Source: Clostridia bacterium
GTDB taxonomy: Bacteria > Bacillota > Clostridia > Christensenellales > CAG-138
DNA length: 49,832 nucleotides
Direction: 5' to 3'
Assembly (NCBI GenBank): GCA_030526425.1
Contig: JAUNCT010000016.1
Coordinates: forward strand, 1 to 49,832
In this document: positions 13,920 through 22,220 of the stretch, in pieces
Layout: every line of letters starts with the position of its first letter
Numbering within the stretch: the stretch's first letter is position 1
The notes under the pieces: generated by a model
Seen by the model: only the letters and a program-made list of their open reading frames with translations
What the model was told of the DNA's origin: nothing
Database searches by the model: none
Program-made: the position numbers and the translations under genes

Positions 13920-15365
13920 ATGAAAAAAACCTTTGTGACCGACATGCCGAACCACATCGGCGCGTTTTTGAAAGCGAGCCGCTGCTTTGCGAAGCACGGC
14001 GTCAACATCACCCGCGTCAGCTACAACAAGGCGGTGGATTCCCACAAGCTGTTCATCGACGCCGAGGGCACGGCGGAGCAGCTGCTCAACGCCGCGGGCG
14101 AGCTGACGGATATCGGCTACCTCACGCAGGAGGAGGCGCGCGACCGCCGCGTGTACGTGATGGAGTTCAAGCTGCGCGACGTGCCCGGCAGCGTGATGAC
14201 CATCCTCGAGCACATCAGCGATTTCGCGTTCAACATCAGCTACATCTCCTCGCAGGATGTCGTGGAGGGTTACCGCGGCTTCAAGATCGGCGTCGTTTCG
14301 GACGATCCCGAAAAGGTCGAGCGCTTCCTTGCCGTGGCGCGCAGGCACTGTGAGGTCAGCCTCGTCGATTACAACCCCGCCGAGCGCGTGTACGACAACA
14401 GCCTGTTCTATTCGAACTTCGTCACCGAGCTCGCCGCGCTGATGGATATCGACTCCGCGCACAAGGAGGAGCTGCTCGTCAACGCGAACCTCGCCATGCA
14501 GCAGCTCGACGAATCGGGCGTGCTGCCCTACCGCACCTTCGACACCATCAGCCGCTTTTCGGAGCTGCTTGCGGAAAGCCGCGGCGCGAACTTCCGCCCG
14601 CGCGTTTCGCGCCACACCGTCACCCCGAACACCGAGATCGTTCTCATCGAACCGCCGTGCGGCTCGAACACCGCGGTGATCAAAAGCTTTGACAAATACC
14701 TCTTCGTCGATTCGGGCTACGGCTGCTACCGCGAAGAGATGCTCACACTGCTGCGTTCGCTCATCCCGAATTACGACACCTGCGACAAGAGCCTCTTCGT
14801 GACCCATGCGGATGTCGACCACATCGGTCTTTTGCCCGAGTTCCCCGTGGTGTACGCGGGCGTGGATTCCGCCGAGTGCATGCGCCTCGCGCGGCAGGGC
14901 AAGGACGACCTGCGCGAACAGGTGGTGCTGCACAAGCCCTACATCCGCATCTGCAAGATTTTGACGGATTGCCCCACCGCCGCGCCCGAGACCATCCGCG
15001 TCATCGGCGAAGCGGCGAAGAACGACGGAGACCCGCTCGAGCGCACGGGCAGCTTCGATTTCGGCGACCTGCACTTCGAGCTGTATCAGGGCGCGGGCGG
15101 ACACCTCAAGGGTGAGAACGTGCTCATCGATTACACGAACCGCCTCGTCTTCAGCGGCGACATCTTCGTGAACCTGAAGGACATGACCCCGCAGCAGGCG
15201 GATTACAACCGCTGCGCGCCCATCCTCATGACGAGCGTCGACACCGACCCGAAGCTGTGCCTTGCCGAACGGCGCGCCCTGTTCGCCCGCCTCGGTGCCG
15301 GAACGTGGCAGATCTTCGGCGGTCACGGTGCGAAAAAGACCTATACCCTGAACGTGGGGGAATGA
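13920..15365 (+). CDS. Tandem-ACT plus metallo-beta-lactamase-fold protein
   Basis: 481 residues. Two ACT-like domains (about 3-72 and 78-150), then a linker, then a metallo-beta-lactamase fold with THADVDHIG (H296-x-D298-x-D300-H301). A terminal GGHG could supply another metal ligand. ACT domains usually bind amino acids, so this looks like a ligand-gated hydrolase; the substrate is unknown. TATACT at 13887-13892 puts the transcript start near 13899. That leaves a 20-nt leader with AAGGAG before ATG 13920, which favours this start over the ATG at 13899. It is monocistronic with its own terminator. Confidence 0.85.
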   Translation: MKKTFVTDMPNHIGAFLKASRCFAKHGVNITRVSYNKAVDSHKLFIDAEGTAEQLLNAAGELTDIGYLTQEEARDRRVYVMEFKLRDVPGSVMTILEHISDFAFNISYISSQDVVEGYRGFKIGVVSDDPEKVERFLAVARRHCEVSLVDYNPAERVYDNSLFYSNFVTELAALMDIDSAHKEELLVNANLAMQQLDESGVLPYRTFDTISRFSELLAESRGANFRPRVSRHTVTPNTEIVLIEPPCGSNTAVIKSFDKYLFVDSGYGCYREEMLTLLRSLIPNYDTCDKSLFVTHADVDHIGLLPEFPVVYAGVDSAECMRLARQGKDDLREQVVLHKPYIRICKILTDCPTAAPETIRVIGEAAKNDGDPLERTGSFDFGDLHFELYQGAGGHLKGENVLIDYTNRLVFSGDIFVNLKDMTPQQADYNRCAPILMTSVDTDPKLCLAERRALFARLGAGTWQIFGGHGAKKTYTLNVGE

Positions 15366-15377
15366 TCCCCGCGGCAC

Positions 15378-15407
15378 GACCCGGTGCGGAAACGCCCGGG
15401 TCTTTTT
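15378..15407 (+). terminator. Terminator of the ACT-MBL gene
   Basis: GACCCGG (15378-15384) and CCGGGTC (15396-15402) pair and are followed by TTTTT. Confidence 0.75.
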
Positions 15408-15440
15408 CTTGCGCCGCTGTACCCGCACGCCGACCCGTGC

Positions 15441-15446
15441 TATACT
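15441..15446 (+). promoter_or_regulatory. Extended -10 promoter abutting a start codon
   Basis: TGC plus TATACT (15441-15446) ends only 6 nt before the ATG at 15453, with no ribosome binding site between. The transcript would begin at or next to the A of the start codon. Confidence 0.5.
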
Positions 15447-15452
15447 TTTGCC

Positions 15453-15938
15453 ATGAAAACGACGATCGTCCACACCATCGACCCCGTGTTCGATGCGAAC
15501 AGCCGGGTGCTCATCCTCGGCACGATGCCCAGCCCCAAATCGCGGGAGGCGGGCTTTTATTACATGCACCCGCAAAACCGCTTTTGGCCCGCGCTCGCGG
15601 GCGTGTTCGGCGAGCCCGTGCCCATGGGACGGGAAGAGCGCCGTGCCTTTGCCCTGCGCCACGGCATCGCCCTGTGGGACGTGCTGCAAAGCTGCGACAT
15701 CGAGGGCGCTTCAGACGCTTCCATCGCGAACGCCGTGCCGAACGACATCGCGGGGCTGCTCGAAAAAACGCACATCGCCCGCGTGTTCACCACGGGCGCC
15801 ACGGCGTTCAAATACTACAAAAAGTTCGCGGAGCCCCAAACGGGCGTCTCCGCCGTTCCGCTCCCTTCCCCCAGCGCGGCGAACGCCCGCATGCGCCTCG
15901 ATGCGCTCATTGCGGCTTACCGCGCCGTCGCGGAATAA
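15453..15938 (+). CDS. Hypoxanthine-DNA glycosylase (family 6 uracil-DNA glycosylase superfamily)
   Basis: 161 residues matching the DNA-deoxyinosine glycosylase family: ILGTMPSPKSREAGFYYMHP (21-40) then QNRFW, a mid-protein LWDVLQSCDIEGASD, and a late LPSPSAANA. In this superfamily those blocks form the base-binding pocket and the DNA-binding loop. The expected role is excision of hypoxanthine, from adenine deamination, from DNA. No ribosome binding site precedes ATG 15453, and the -10 sits 6 nt upstream, suggesting a leaderless mRNA. Confidence 0.85.
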   Translation: MKTTIVHTIDPVFDANSRVLILGTMPSPKSREAGFYYMHPQNRFWPALAGVFGEPVPMGREERRAFALRHGIALWDVLQSCDIEGASDASIANAVPNDIAGLLEKTHIARVFTTGATAFKYYKKFAEPQTGVSAVPLPSPSAANARMRLDALIAAYRAVAE

Positions 15939-15965
15939 GCGCACCCTCTGCCCCACGCAAAAAAC

Positions 15966-16005
15966 AAAGGACTCCCCCGAGGTTCGCCCTCCCGGGAGTC
16001 CTTTT
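15966..16005. terminator. Bidirectional terminator between convergent genes
   Basis: AAAGGACTCCC / GGGAGTCCTTT is an 11-bp stem with T runs on both strands, between the glycosylase and DMT permease genes. Confidence 0.8.
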
Positions 16006-16028
16006 TCGTTTGTTTGTTTTTGCAATCC

Positions 16029-16907
16029 TTATCCCTTGTTCTTCCGCCGGCCCCAAAGCTCGTAAAACAGCGCCGAACCGAGGATCAGCACCGCGCCGAG
16101 CGCCTCCGCCCAACCGAAGCTCTCGCCGAGCAGCACCGCGCTCCAAACGACGGCGAGCACCGGGTCGGTATAGGAAAGGATCGCCGCGTCTTGCGGGGCG
16201 ACATGCGGCACCGCCGTGAACCACAGCGCATAAGCGAGCCCCGTGTGCACCGCGCACACCACGGCAAGCAGAGCGAGCGACTTTGCGTCCGCAGTGAACA
16301 GTGCTTGAAAACCGCCCTGCAGCAGCACATAGGGCACGAGCACCGCCCCCGCGATGAACAGCTGCAGCACCGTGCGGCGGATCGGCGGCATGCCCTTGAG
16401 GCGCATGTTGAACAGCACCACCGCGGTGTACAACACCGCCGCGCCGAACGCCAACAGGACGCCGCGGAAGCCGACCGCGCCGTTGCCGCCGAGCACGCCC
16501 GACAGCGGCACCATGCCGATGAGCGCCAGCGCGCAGCAGATCCACCCCGCCTTGCCCGGGCGCTGCCCGAGCACAGGCACCGCAAACAGAATGAGCAGTG
16601 TCGGCTCGAGGTAGTACACGAGCGTCGCCGAGGCGACCGTCGTGAAGCGGTAGGCTTCGAACAGCAAGATCCAGTTCACGCCCATCAGCACGCCCGATAA
16701 GAGCAGCGCCGGCGTTTCGCCCCTGCCCTTCGCCCCGGTCGTTGCGGCTTCCCGCCGCATCAGGGGCAGCAAGAGCGCCGCACCCACAAGCCCGCGCATC
16801 ACCGCGATGACCGCGCTCGGCAGGGCGATGTTCCGCACGAACAGCCCGACCGAGGAAAAGATCGCCATCGCGAGGAACATCGTCCCCTTGCTTTTCCGTT
16901 CCGTCAT
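16029..16907 (-). CDS. EamA/DMT superfamily transporter
   Basis: 292 residues, about ten hydrophobic helices arranged as two EamA repeats. The second repeat carries the typical SYTDPVLAVVWSAVLLGE and LGAVLILG motifs, and the first has LEPTLLILFAVPVLGQ. These are drug/metabolite exporters, often of amino acids or other small metabolites; the substrate is not predictable. ATG 16907 (MTERKS) has GGAG at good spacing. An ATG at 16925 is also in frame but lies next to the upstream terminator. Confidence 0.88.
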   Translation of the reverse strand: MTERKSKGTMFLAMAIFSSVGLFVRNIALPSAVIAVMRGLVGAALLLPLMRREAATTGAKGRGETPALLLSGVLMGVNWILLFEAYRFTTVASATLVYYLEPTLLILFAVPVLGQRPGKAGWICCALALIGMVPLSGVLGGNGAVGFRGVLLAFGAAVLYTAVVLFNMRLKGMPPIRRTVLQLFIAGAVLVPYVLLQGGFQALFTADAKSLALLAVVCAVHTGLAYALWFTAVPHVAPQDAAILSYTDPVLAVVWSAVLLGESFGWAEALGAVLILGSALFYELWGRRKNKG

Positions 16908-16926
16908 CCGTTTTCTCCGTTCCATG

Positions 16927-16964
16927 AAAAAAGGGCGCCGTCCCCCGCGGGGAACGGCGCCCTT
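16927..16964 (-). terminator. Terminator after the barstar gene
   Basis: AAGGGCGCCGTCCCC pairs with GGGGAACGGCGCCCTT (one mismatch), with TTTTTT on the minus strand. It separates the barnase/barstar operon from the DMT gene. Confidence 0.8.
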
Positions 16965-16979
16965 CCGTTTGTCGTTGTG

Positions 16980-17324
16980 TTATTTTCCGCAGCCGAAGAA
17001 TTTGCCGATGCGCCGGAAGACGCAGGGCTTCCCCTCCGTGGCGGGTTCCTTTTCCGCCGTTTCGCCCATCGCGATGGTCACGCGCCACACCGGGTCTTCC
17101 CGCACGAGGTCGGAAAGCAGCCCCGTCAGCGCCGCCAGACACTCGCGGTCCGCCATTTCCATGTGCGTGAGCGAAAGCACCGCGGGCTCCGCCTCCGAGA
17201 GGCAGTCCCACAGCGCGTCGAGGTTGCGCCCGTAATACTCGGGCAGCCCGAGGGTCTCCGCAAGGTGCGTATGCATCGCCTCGCGGTCCGCCATGCGGCG
17301 TCCGTCCAGAACAAAGCTCTTCAT
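16980..17324 (-). CDS. Barstar-family ribonuclease inhibitor
   Basis: 114 residues. The core GLPEYYGRNLDALWDCLSE (about 26-44) is nearly identical to the barnase-binding helix of Bacillus barstar. D36 and D40 correspond to D35 and D39, the residues that plug the barnase active site. ATG 17324 overlaps the barnase TGA (ATGA), ensuring coupled production. The protein is cytosolic, with no signal. A C-terminal basic extension ending FFGCGK is not typical of barstar. The role is immunity against the RNase made from the same mRNA. Confidence 0.92.
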   Translation of the reverse strand: MKSFVLDGRRMADREAMHTHLAETLGLPEYYGRNLDALWDCLSEAEPAVLSLTHMEMADRECLAALTGLLSDLVREDPVWRVTIAMGETAEKEPATEGKPCVFRRIGKFFGCGK

Positions 17325-17947
17325 CGCGCGCCCTCCGCATCGTACAGCAGGTCGAAGGTCTTGTAATGATCCTCCGTGTAGTAGACGAGCCCGTCGTTCG
17401 AGTAGATGATGCGCTTCGCGCCGCGCGTACCGCCCTTGTAGTCGATATCGCACTCGTAATACTTACGCCCCTTCACCTTCGGCAGCAAGCCTTCGTAGTT
17501 GCCGAAGTAGTCTCCGCCGATGCTCATCCGGTCGGTGACCTTCCAGAGGTTGCCCTTCGAGGCGACCCAGCCGCGTTCCTTCGCGGCGTTCTTGGTGATG
17601 TAGTTCGGCGGCAGTTCGCCGTACAGGTGCAGGTACAGGGCGACTTCATCCTTGGTCGAATACGACTGCCCGTAGGTGACGGTCGTTTCACCGCCCTGCG
17701 CTTGCGGGGCGGTCGTCGGCTGCTCGGGTGCGAGCCATACGCCCTCCGACCCGGGACCGCCGCCGCCGGACTGGGGCATGCCCTGCTGCCCGTCGTAGGC
17801 GCCGGTCGTTTTGTTGCCGTCGCCGTAAGCGGTCTCGATCAGCGTCGTCGCGATGTTCAGCGCGGTCTGCTTGTCAACGGCGGAGCAGCCGAGGAACGAA
17901 ACCGACAGCAGCAGCGCCAGCAGCAAACATAGGATCTTTTTCAGCAT
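17321..17947 (-). CDS. Barnase-family ribonuclease, lipoprotein-like export
   Basis: 208 residues. The hydrophobic signal ends in SFLGC21, a near-lipobox (Phe rather than Leu/Val/Ile at -3), then a Gly/Pro/Gln-rich linker (about 45-90), then a barnase (guanyl RNase) domain (about 95-205). Catalytic residues are present: E165 (barnase E73), R175 and R179 (R83, R87) and H194 (H102), in ECDIDY, RGAKR and TEDHYKTF. It should cleave RNA after guanosine. The lipoprotein signal suggests anchoring outside the membrane. It is coupled to barstar by ATGA and follows galM by 9 bp, sharing its transcript. Confidence 0.9.
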   Translation of the reverse strand: MLKKILCLLLALLLSVSFLGCSAVDKQTALNIATTLIETAYGDGNKTTGAYDGQQGMPQSGGGGPGSEGVWLAPEQPTTAPQAQGGETTVTYGQSYSTKDEVALYLHLYGELPPNYITKNAAKERGWVASKGNLWKVTDRMSIGGDYFGNYEGLLPKVKGRKYYECDIDYKGGTRGAKRIIYSNDGLVYYTEDHYKTFDLLYDAEGAR

Positions 17948-17956
17948 GGCTTCTCC

Positions 17957-18976
17957 TTATTTGAACAGGAAACGGTACTCCGTCACCTGCGTATAGGTCT
18001 CACCGGCACGCAGCACCGTCGAGGGGAAGTGCGTGTGGCGCATGGAATCGGGGAAGTGCTGGGTCTCGAGGCACACAGCGGAATTGCGCCCCTTGCGCAC
18101 GCCGCCGCGCGCGGTCACGTCGAGGTAGTTCGCCGTGTAGATCTGGATGGCGGGCTCCGTCGTCCAGCACTGCATCTCGGTCTTGCCGTCGGGTGCGGTC
18201 AGGGTCGCCGCAAGGCTCAGCGCGCCGCGCTCGGGCTTGTCGAGCACGAAGTTGTTGTCGTAACCGAAGTTCGGCGCGAGCGTTTCGTCCATCGGGTCGA
18301 GCACGTCCTTGAGGAGCACGCCCTGCCGCAGGTCGAACACCGTGCCGTCCACGGGCGCGATCTCACCCGTTGGCAGCAGCTGCGCGTCCACCGGCGTGAT
18401 GAAGGGCGCGTTCACCGAAAGGCGGTGCCCCGTGATGGTCTCCGCGTCCGCCAGGTTGAAGTAGCTGTGGTTCGTGATGTTGAGGATGGTGTCCTTGTCG
18501 CTCACCGCCTTGTAGGAGATGCGCAGGGTATCGTCGTCGGTCAGACTGTAGCGCACGGTCAGCGTCATCGCCCCGGGGAAGCCGTTCGCCCCGTCCGGGT
18601 CGGTGAGGGTCATGACGAGGTCGTTCCCATCCGTCTCCACCGCGTACATCTTGTAGGCGATGCCCTTGAAGCCGCCGTGCAGGCAGTTGCCGTTCTCGTT
18701 CGCTTCGAGCGTGTACGTCTCGCCGTTCAGGGTGAACTTCGCCCCCGTGATGCGGTTGGCGTACCTGCCGCACACCGCGCCGAAGGATTCGCCGCCCGCG
18801 GCGTACTGCTCCGCGGTATCGTAACCGAGGATGGTCTCCGTGCCGTCCGGCAGGGTCAGGTGCGTGATGCGCGCACCGTAGTCGATGACGGAAAGGCGCA
18901 TGCCGTGCGCGTTTTCCGTCGTGTATTCCGTAACGGGTACCGTACCCGCATGCCCGAAGGCGCGTGTTGTGACCAT
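17957..18976 (-). CDS. galM: Aldose 1-epimerase (galactose mutarotase)
   Basis: 339 residues, the usual GalM length. Key motifs: CGRYANRI, LHGGFKG, the catalytic-His block LNITNHSYFNL, and the general-base region AVCLETQHFPDS. It interconverts alpha and beta anomers of galactose or glucose in the cytosol. ATG 18976 follows GGAGGG. It is the first gene of an odd operon with barnase and barstar; no other galactose genes are in the window. Confidence 0.93.
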   Translation of the reverse strand: MVTTRAFGHAGTVPVTEYTTENAHGMRLSVIDYGARITHLTLPDGTETILGYDTAEQYAAGGESFGAVCGRYANRITGAKFTLNGETYTLEANENGNCLHGGFKGIAYKMYAVETDGNDLVMTLTDPDGANGFPGAMTLTVRYSLTDDDTLRISYKAVSDKDTILNITNHSYFNLADAETITGHRLSVNAPFITPVDAQLLPTGEIAPVDGTVFDLRQGVLLKDVLDPMDETLAPNFGYDNNFVLDKPERGALSLAATLTAPDGKTEMQCWTTEPAIQIYTANYLDVTARGGVRKGRNSAVCLETQHFPDSMRHTHFPSTVLRAGETYTQVTEYRFLFK

Positions 18977-19013
18977 ATGGTTCCCTCCGTTTGTGTTCTG
19001 TTTGTCAATGGGG

Positions 19014-19622
19014 TCATTCTATCACGGGCGCCGCCTGCAAAACAAGCGGACCGTCCGGCGCTTCGCCGTAATACTTTTCGATGCCGCCGTATCCCATGAT
19101 GCGTTTGTTCTTCGCCGTTTTGTCCACGAGGTTCTTCAGGCGCTTCGCGAATTCCTCCGGGCGCTTGCGCGCATCGTTCACGTATGCCACGCGGATACGC
19201 CGGTACGCCTCGGGGAAGCGCATGAAGTTTTCCATGCAGAGCGGGTCCGCCGCCAGCGCCGCGAGGATGTCTTCGGGGAAGACGAATTCCGCCTCGATCA
19301 GGGGCAGCACCTCCGCGCGGACCTTGGGGTGGATCATCCCCCGCGCATCGAGCCACTTCAGCCGCTCGATGTTCGGCTGCGAATAGGGGCTGCCCTTCCG
19401 CCGCGGCGTGAAACGCTGCGCGCGGTGCAGCGGGTCGGTGTGCTTGATCGTCGAATCGATCCAGCCGAAGCACAGCGCCTCTTCCACGGCGTCGTTGTAG
19501 AGGATGCACGGCTCGCCGCTGCCCTTCATGGGGTACACGAGCCCGATCTCCGCCGCGGTCTCGAAATGCGCTTCGAGCCACGCGCGCCATTCGTTGCGGT
19601 CGGCGGTGTACAGCAGCTCCAC
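19014..19622 (-). CDS. YdeI/OmpD-associated family protein
   Basis: 202 residues matching the YdeI family: an early EWRAWLEAHF segment, EEALCFGWIDSTIK, a RFTPRRKGSPYSQPN block, and a C-terminal helical region with EFAKRLKNLVDKTAKNKRI. The GTG at 19622 is preferred because GGAGG overlaps the end of the MBL gene and the GTG lies just after that gene's TGA. The frame is open upstream only as an overlap. In other bacteria YdeI is linked to peptide or bacteriocin stress; no enzymatic role is known. It is the third gene of the nitroreductase operon. Confidence 0.85.
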   Translation of the reverse strand: MELLYTADRNEWRAWLEAHFETAAEIGLVYPMKGSGEPCILYNDAVEEALCFGWIDSTIKHTDPLHRAQRFTPRRKGSPYSQPNIERLKWLDARGMIHPKVRAEVLPLIEAEFVFPEDILAALAADPLCMENFMRFPEAYRRIRVAYVNDARKRPEEFAKRLKNLVDKTAKNKRIMGYGGIEKYYGEAPDGPLVLQAAPVIE

Positions 19623-19623
19623 C

Positions 19624-20385
19624 TCAGACCTCCGTCGTTTCTCCGACGCCGATCGTTTCCACCGGCACCTTGTCGTACGCGAGGATCGGCGCAAGGTCGA
19701 GCGGCACCGTGAACGGCGGGAAGCTCACATCGTAATGGTCGAGCACCGCGCGCTTCGGTTGCAGGCGGTTCAGCGCCATCACCGCGGGTACGCGGTTGTC
19801 CTTCCAGCCGTTGTAGGGCAGCACCAGCAGATCCGCCCCCGTGGGGTACGTCACCTCATCGCGCAGGTTCAGGCTGCCCGTCAGGGCGATGCGCCTGCCC
19901 TCCGCTTCGATCTCGAAAAACACCGTTTCGTCGTGTTCGGGCATCTTGAGGTGCATCTTCAACAGCGGGATCAGGTTGCCGCGTTCGCGCGAGCAGAACA
20001 TTTTGAAAATGCGCCCCGGTCCGAGACCGAGCACCGCGTGCTTGCCGTGCAGCACGCGCACCGTGAACCCGTTCACCGTAAGCTCGTCGCCGAAAGCGAT
20101 CTTTTTGAGGTTCTTCTCCGGCACGCCGTACCTGCGCAGCGTCAGGTACGGGGTCTCGGTACACCACACGGTCGTTTCCGGGTTGCGCCCGAGGATCTCG
20201 GGGATACTCGCGATGTGGTCGAAATGCCCGTGCGTCACGAAGATGTCGGAATATCCGTCGAAGTCTTCGACCGTCGTCGGCACCTCCGAATAGCGGATCG
20301 GCACGAAGGGGTCGAACAGCAGCTTACCGGCGCCGCACCGGAGCGCAACGGAGGCGGTGCCGAGCCAAGTCAGTTCCACTGCCAT
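19624..20385 (-). CDS. Metallo-beta-lactamase-fold hydrolase
   Basis: 253 residues with the metal-binding THGHFDH motif (about 52-58), a second His in VLHGKHAVLG, an Asp/Ser in ALTGSLNL, and a final HYD. This resembles the L-ascorbate lactonase-like (UlaG/YtkL) branch of MBL proteins. The substrate is not predictable. It begins 2 nt after the nitroreductase stop without a strong ribosome binding site, so it is probably translated by coupling. Confidence 0.85.
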   Translation of the reverse strand: MAVELTWLGTASVALRCGAGKLLFDPFVPIRYSEVPTTVEDFDGYSDIFVTHGHFDHIASIPEILGRNPETTVWCTETPYLTLRRYGVPEKNLKKIAFGDELTVNGFTVRVLHGKHAVLGLGPGRIFKMFCSRERGNLIPLLKMHLKMPEHDETVFFEIEAEGRRIALTGSLNLRDEVTYPTGADLLVLPYNGWKDNRVPAVMALNRLQPKRAVLDHYDVSFPPFTVPLDLAPILAYDKVPVETIGVGETTEV

Positions 20386-20387
20386 GG

Positions 20388-20930
20388 TTATTTATCCCAA
20401 GTCTCGAAGCAGACCAGTTCTTCGAGCGGCTTGCGCGGGCGCATCGCGGGGGTCTCGTCCGCAACGCCGACGGTCACGATGCCGCTGACCCAGAAGGTCT
20501 CCGGCACGCCGAGGACCGCACGCATCTCCTCCTGCTTGTAAAAGCCCGTCCAGCAGGTGCCGAGTCCTTCCTTTTCTGCGGCGAGCAGGATGTGCGTCAC
20601 GGCGATGGCGGCGTCGCGGAGGATGAGCTTCACCGCGTTCGAAGACGCCTGCTCGTTCAGCGGTTCGCCGAGCGGCTCCGCCGTGCGTGCGCCGAGGTCC
20701 GCCAGCACCGCGATGAACACGGGCGCGGTCAGCATCCACTGCTGGTCGTGCTCCGCATGCACGATGGCTTTCTTTTTCTCCTCATCCGTCACGACGAGAA
20801 AGCGCCAGGGCTGCGTGTTGTTGCCGGAGGGCGCCAGCCGCGCCGCTTCGAGCAGCGTCAGGATCCGGTCCTTCGCGACCGGGGTATCCTTGTATTTGCG
20901 GATGCTCCGCCGTTCGGTGATCGCACTCAT
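20388..20930 (-). CDS. Nitroreductase-family FMN oxidoreductase
   Basis: 180 residues. The N-terminal RRSIRKYKDTPV, SGNNTQPWRFLVV and C-terminal GLGTCWTGFY blocks define the FMN-dependent nitroreductase fold. These NAD(P)H-dependent homodimers reduce quinones, nitro compounds or flavins. ATG 20930 follows GGAGG. It is the first gene of a three-gene operon with an MBL protein and a YdeI protein, which hints at a detoxification role. Confidence 0.9.
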   Translation of the reverse strand: MSAITERRSIRKYKDTPVAKDRILTLLEAARLAPSGNNTQPWRFLVVTDEEKKKAIVHAEHDQQWMLTAPVFIAVLADLGARTAEPLGEPLNEQASSNAVKLILRDAAIAVTHILLAAEKEGLGTCWTGFYKQEEMRAVLGVPETFWVSGIVTVGVADETPAMRPRKPLEELVCFETWDK

Positions 20931-21007
20931 ATATCGTTACCTCCCATGGAACGTGTTTTCGTATTCCGTTTCAGCATACTCCGCCGCGCCGTTTTTCGCA
21001 ACAAAAA

Positions 21008-21027
21008 AGCACGGGTCGCCCCGTGCT
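21008..21027 (-). terminator. Terminator of the M15 peptidase gene
   Basis: AGCACGGG / CCCGTGCT is an 8-bp stem with a 4-nt loop, followed by TTTTTT on the minus strand. Confidence 0.8.
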
Positions 21028-21034
21028 CCGGTCG

Positions 21035-22153
21035 TCAGCTGTGGTCGTAGGTCGAGGGCGTCAGGTTGTAGAGCAGGCAGTAGAACGCCTCGTCCGTCAC
21101 GCCCGTCACCTCCATGCCGTGATCCTGTTGGAAGGCGCGGATGGCGCGGTCGGTCGCTTGGTTCATCTTGCCCGTCATCTTCACGCTGTAGCCGAGCTTT
21201 TTCAGCCGCCGCTGGATGTTCTTGATCTTGTAGCCCGAGGCCTTCGGCGTGGTTTCGAGCGAATACTCGGTGTACGGCGAACCGTTGTTGTAGGTGAGAG
21301 CGTCGAGCCCCGTGTACTGGAAGTGCATCGTGTCGGTGCAGATGGAGAAATCCCCGCCCCAGTACCAGCCGTGCTTGCGGAAGATCTCCTTCACGGAGTC
21401 GGTGATGTAGAAGCGGTTGTTCTTGTCGCGGAAGTCCTGCCCCGCGCCGACGTAGTAGTCGTTCTGGTACATATTGATGTCGATCGCAGCGCCGTAGGCG
21501 TGCGCGCTCATCACGGTCGTCCAGTTGAGCAAGGGTCCCGAGACCTCGCCCTTGCTGTTCCAGCGGAAGCCGACGACGGTGTCGATCGGGAACTTCTCGG
21601 GCAGCTCGTAGATCTCTTTGAAGATCTGCTTCACCTCGGCGGCGAGCTTGCGGTTGACCTTGAGCTTCTTCTTGCCGCTGATGCGCCGTCCGCGCTTGCC
21701 GCTGAGCCACACCTTCACGGTGATCTCCGTCATGTGGTCGAGCGCGGCTTCCTTCGAACGGTAGCCCTTCGGCTTGTTGTCCGTCGTCCAGTGGGTGACG
21801 CCCGTGCCGAACAGGTATTGGTACCGCTCCTCCTCGGTGTATTCGGAAAGCGGCTTCTCGGGCTCCGTGACCTTCAGGTAATACCCGCCGATCCAGCCCG
21901 TGCCCTCCCCGAAGGCGATCTCATACCATTGCCCGTCCGCGGAAACGGAAAGCACCTCGGCGTTTTGTCCCGCGCCGATCGACCCGAGGATCTCGCTTTC
22001 GGTCGAAGGCTCCTTGCGGATGTTCACGCTCTCCGCGGCGTTGACCACCGTCCCCTTCCGCGCCGCGGGTTCCTCCGCAACGACCGGGACCGTTCCCGTC
22101 AAAAGCACGGCAAGCGCCGTCAGCATCGCCGCGCCGCGCAGGGTCTGTTTCAT
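21035..22153 (-). CDS. Exported SH3b / M15-type carboxypeptidase / PG-binding protein
   Basis: 372 residues. Signal peptide (about 1-26), bacterial SH3b domain (about 34-95, NIRKEPSTESEILG), a D-alanyl-D-alanine carboxypeptidase domain of the M15 type, and a C-terminal PG_binding_1 repeat (about 308-365). In the M15 domain, predicted zinc ligands are H218 and D225 (SAHAYGAAIDIN) and H277 (DTMHFQY). It should trim peptidoglycan stem peptides outside the cell. ATG 22153 follows AAAGGAGCGG. A hairpin separates it from the LCP gene, but the order suggests envelope co-function. Confidence 0.9.
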   Translation of the reverse strand: MKQTLRGAAMLTALAVLLTGTVPVVAEEPAARKGTVVNAAESVNIRKEPSTESEILGSIGAGQNAEVLSVSADGQWYEIAFGEGTGWIGGYYLKVTEPEKPLSEYTEEERYQYLFGTGVTHWTTDNKPKGYRSKEAALDHMTEITVKVWLSGKRGRRISGKKKLKVNRKLAAEVKQIFKEIYELPEKFPIDTVVGFRWNSKGEVSGPLLNWTTVMSAHAYGAAIDINMYQNDYYVGAGQDFRDKNNRFYITDSVKEIFRKHGWYWGGDFSICTDTMHFQYTGLDALTYNNGSPYTEYSLETTPKASGYKIKNIQRRLKKLGYSVKMTGKMNQATDRAIRAFQQDHGMEVTGVTDEAFYCLLYNLTPSTYDHS

Positions 22154-22176
22154 GGTTCCGCTCCTTTCTTCGAAAA

Positions 22177-22209
22177 ACGGGCGGTCGCCCGCAAAGGGAA
22201 ACCGCCCGG
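22177..22209 (-). terminator. Terminator or attenuator between LCP and M15 genes
   Basis: ACCGCCCG (22201-22208) pairs with CGGGCGGT (22178-22185), followed on the minus strand by TTTTT. Confidence 0.65.
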
Positions 22210-22220
22210 TTGGGTCCCGA

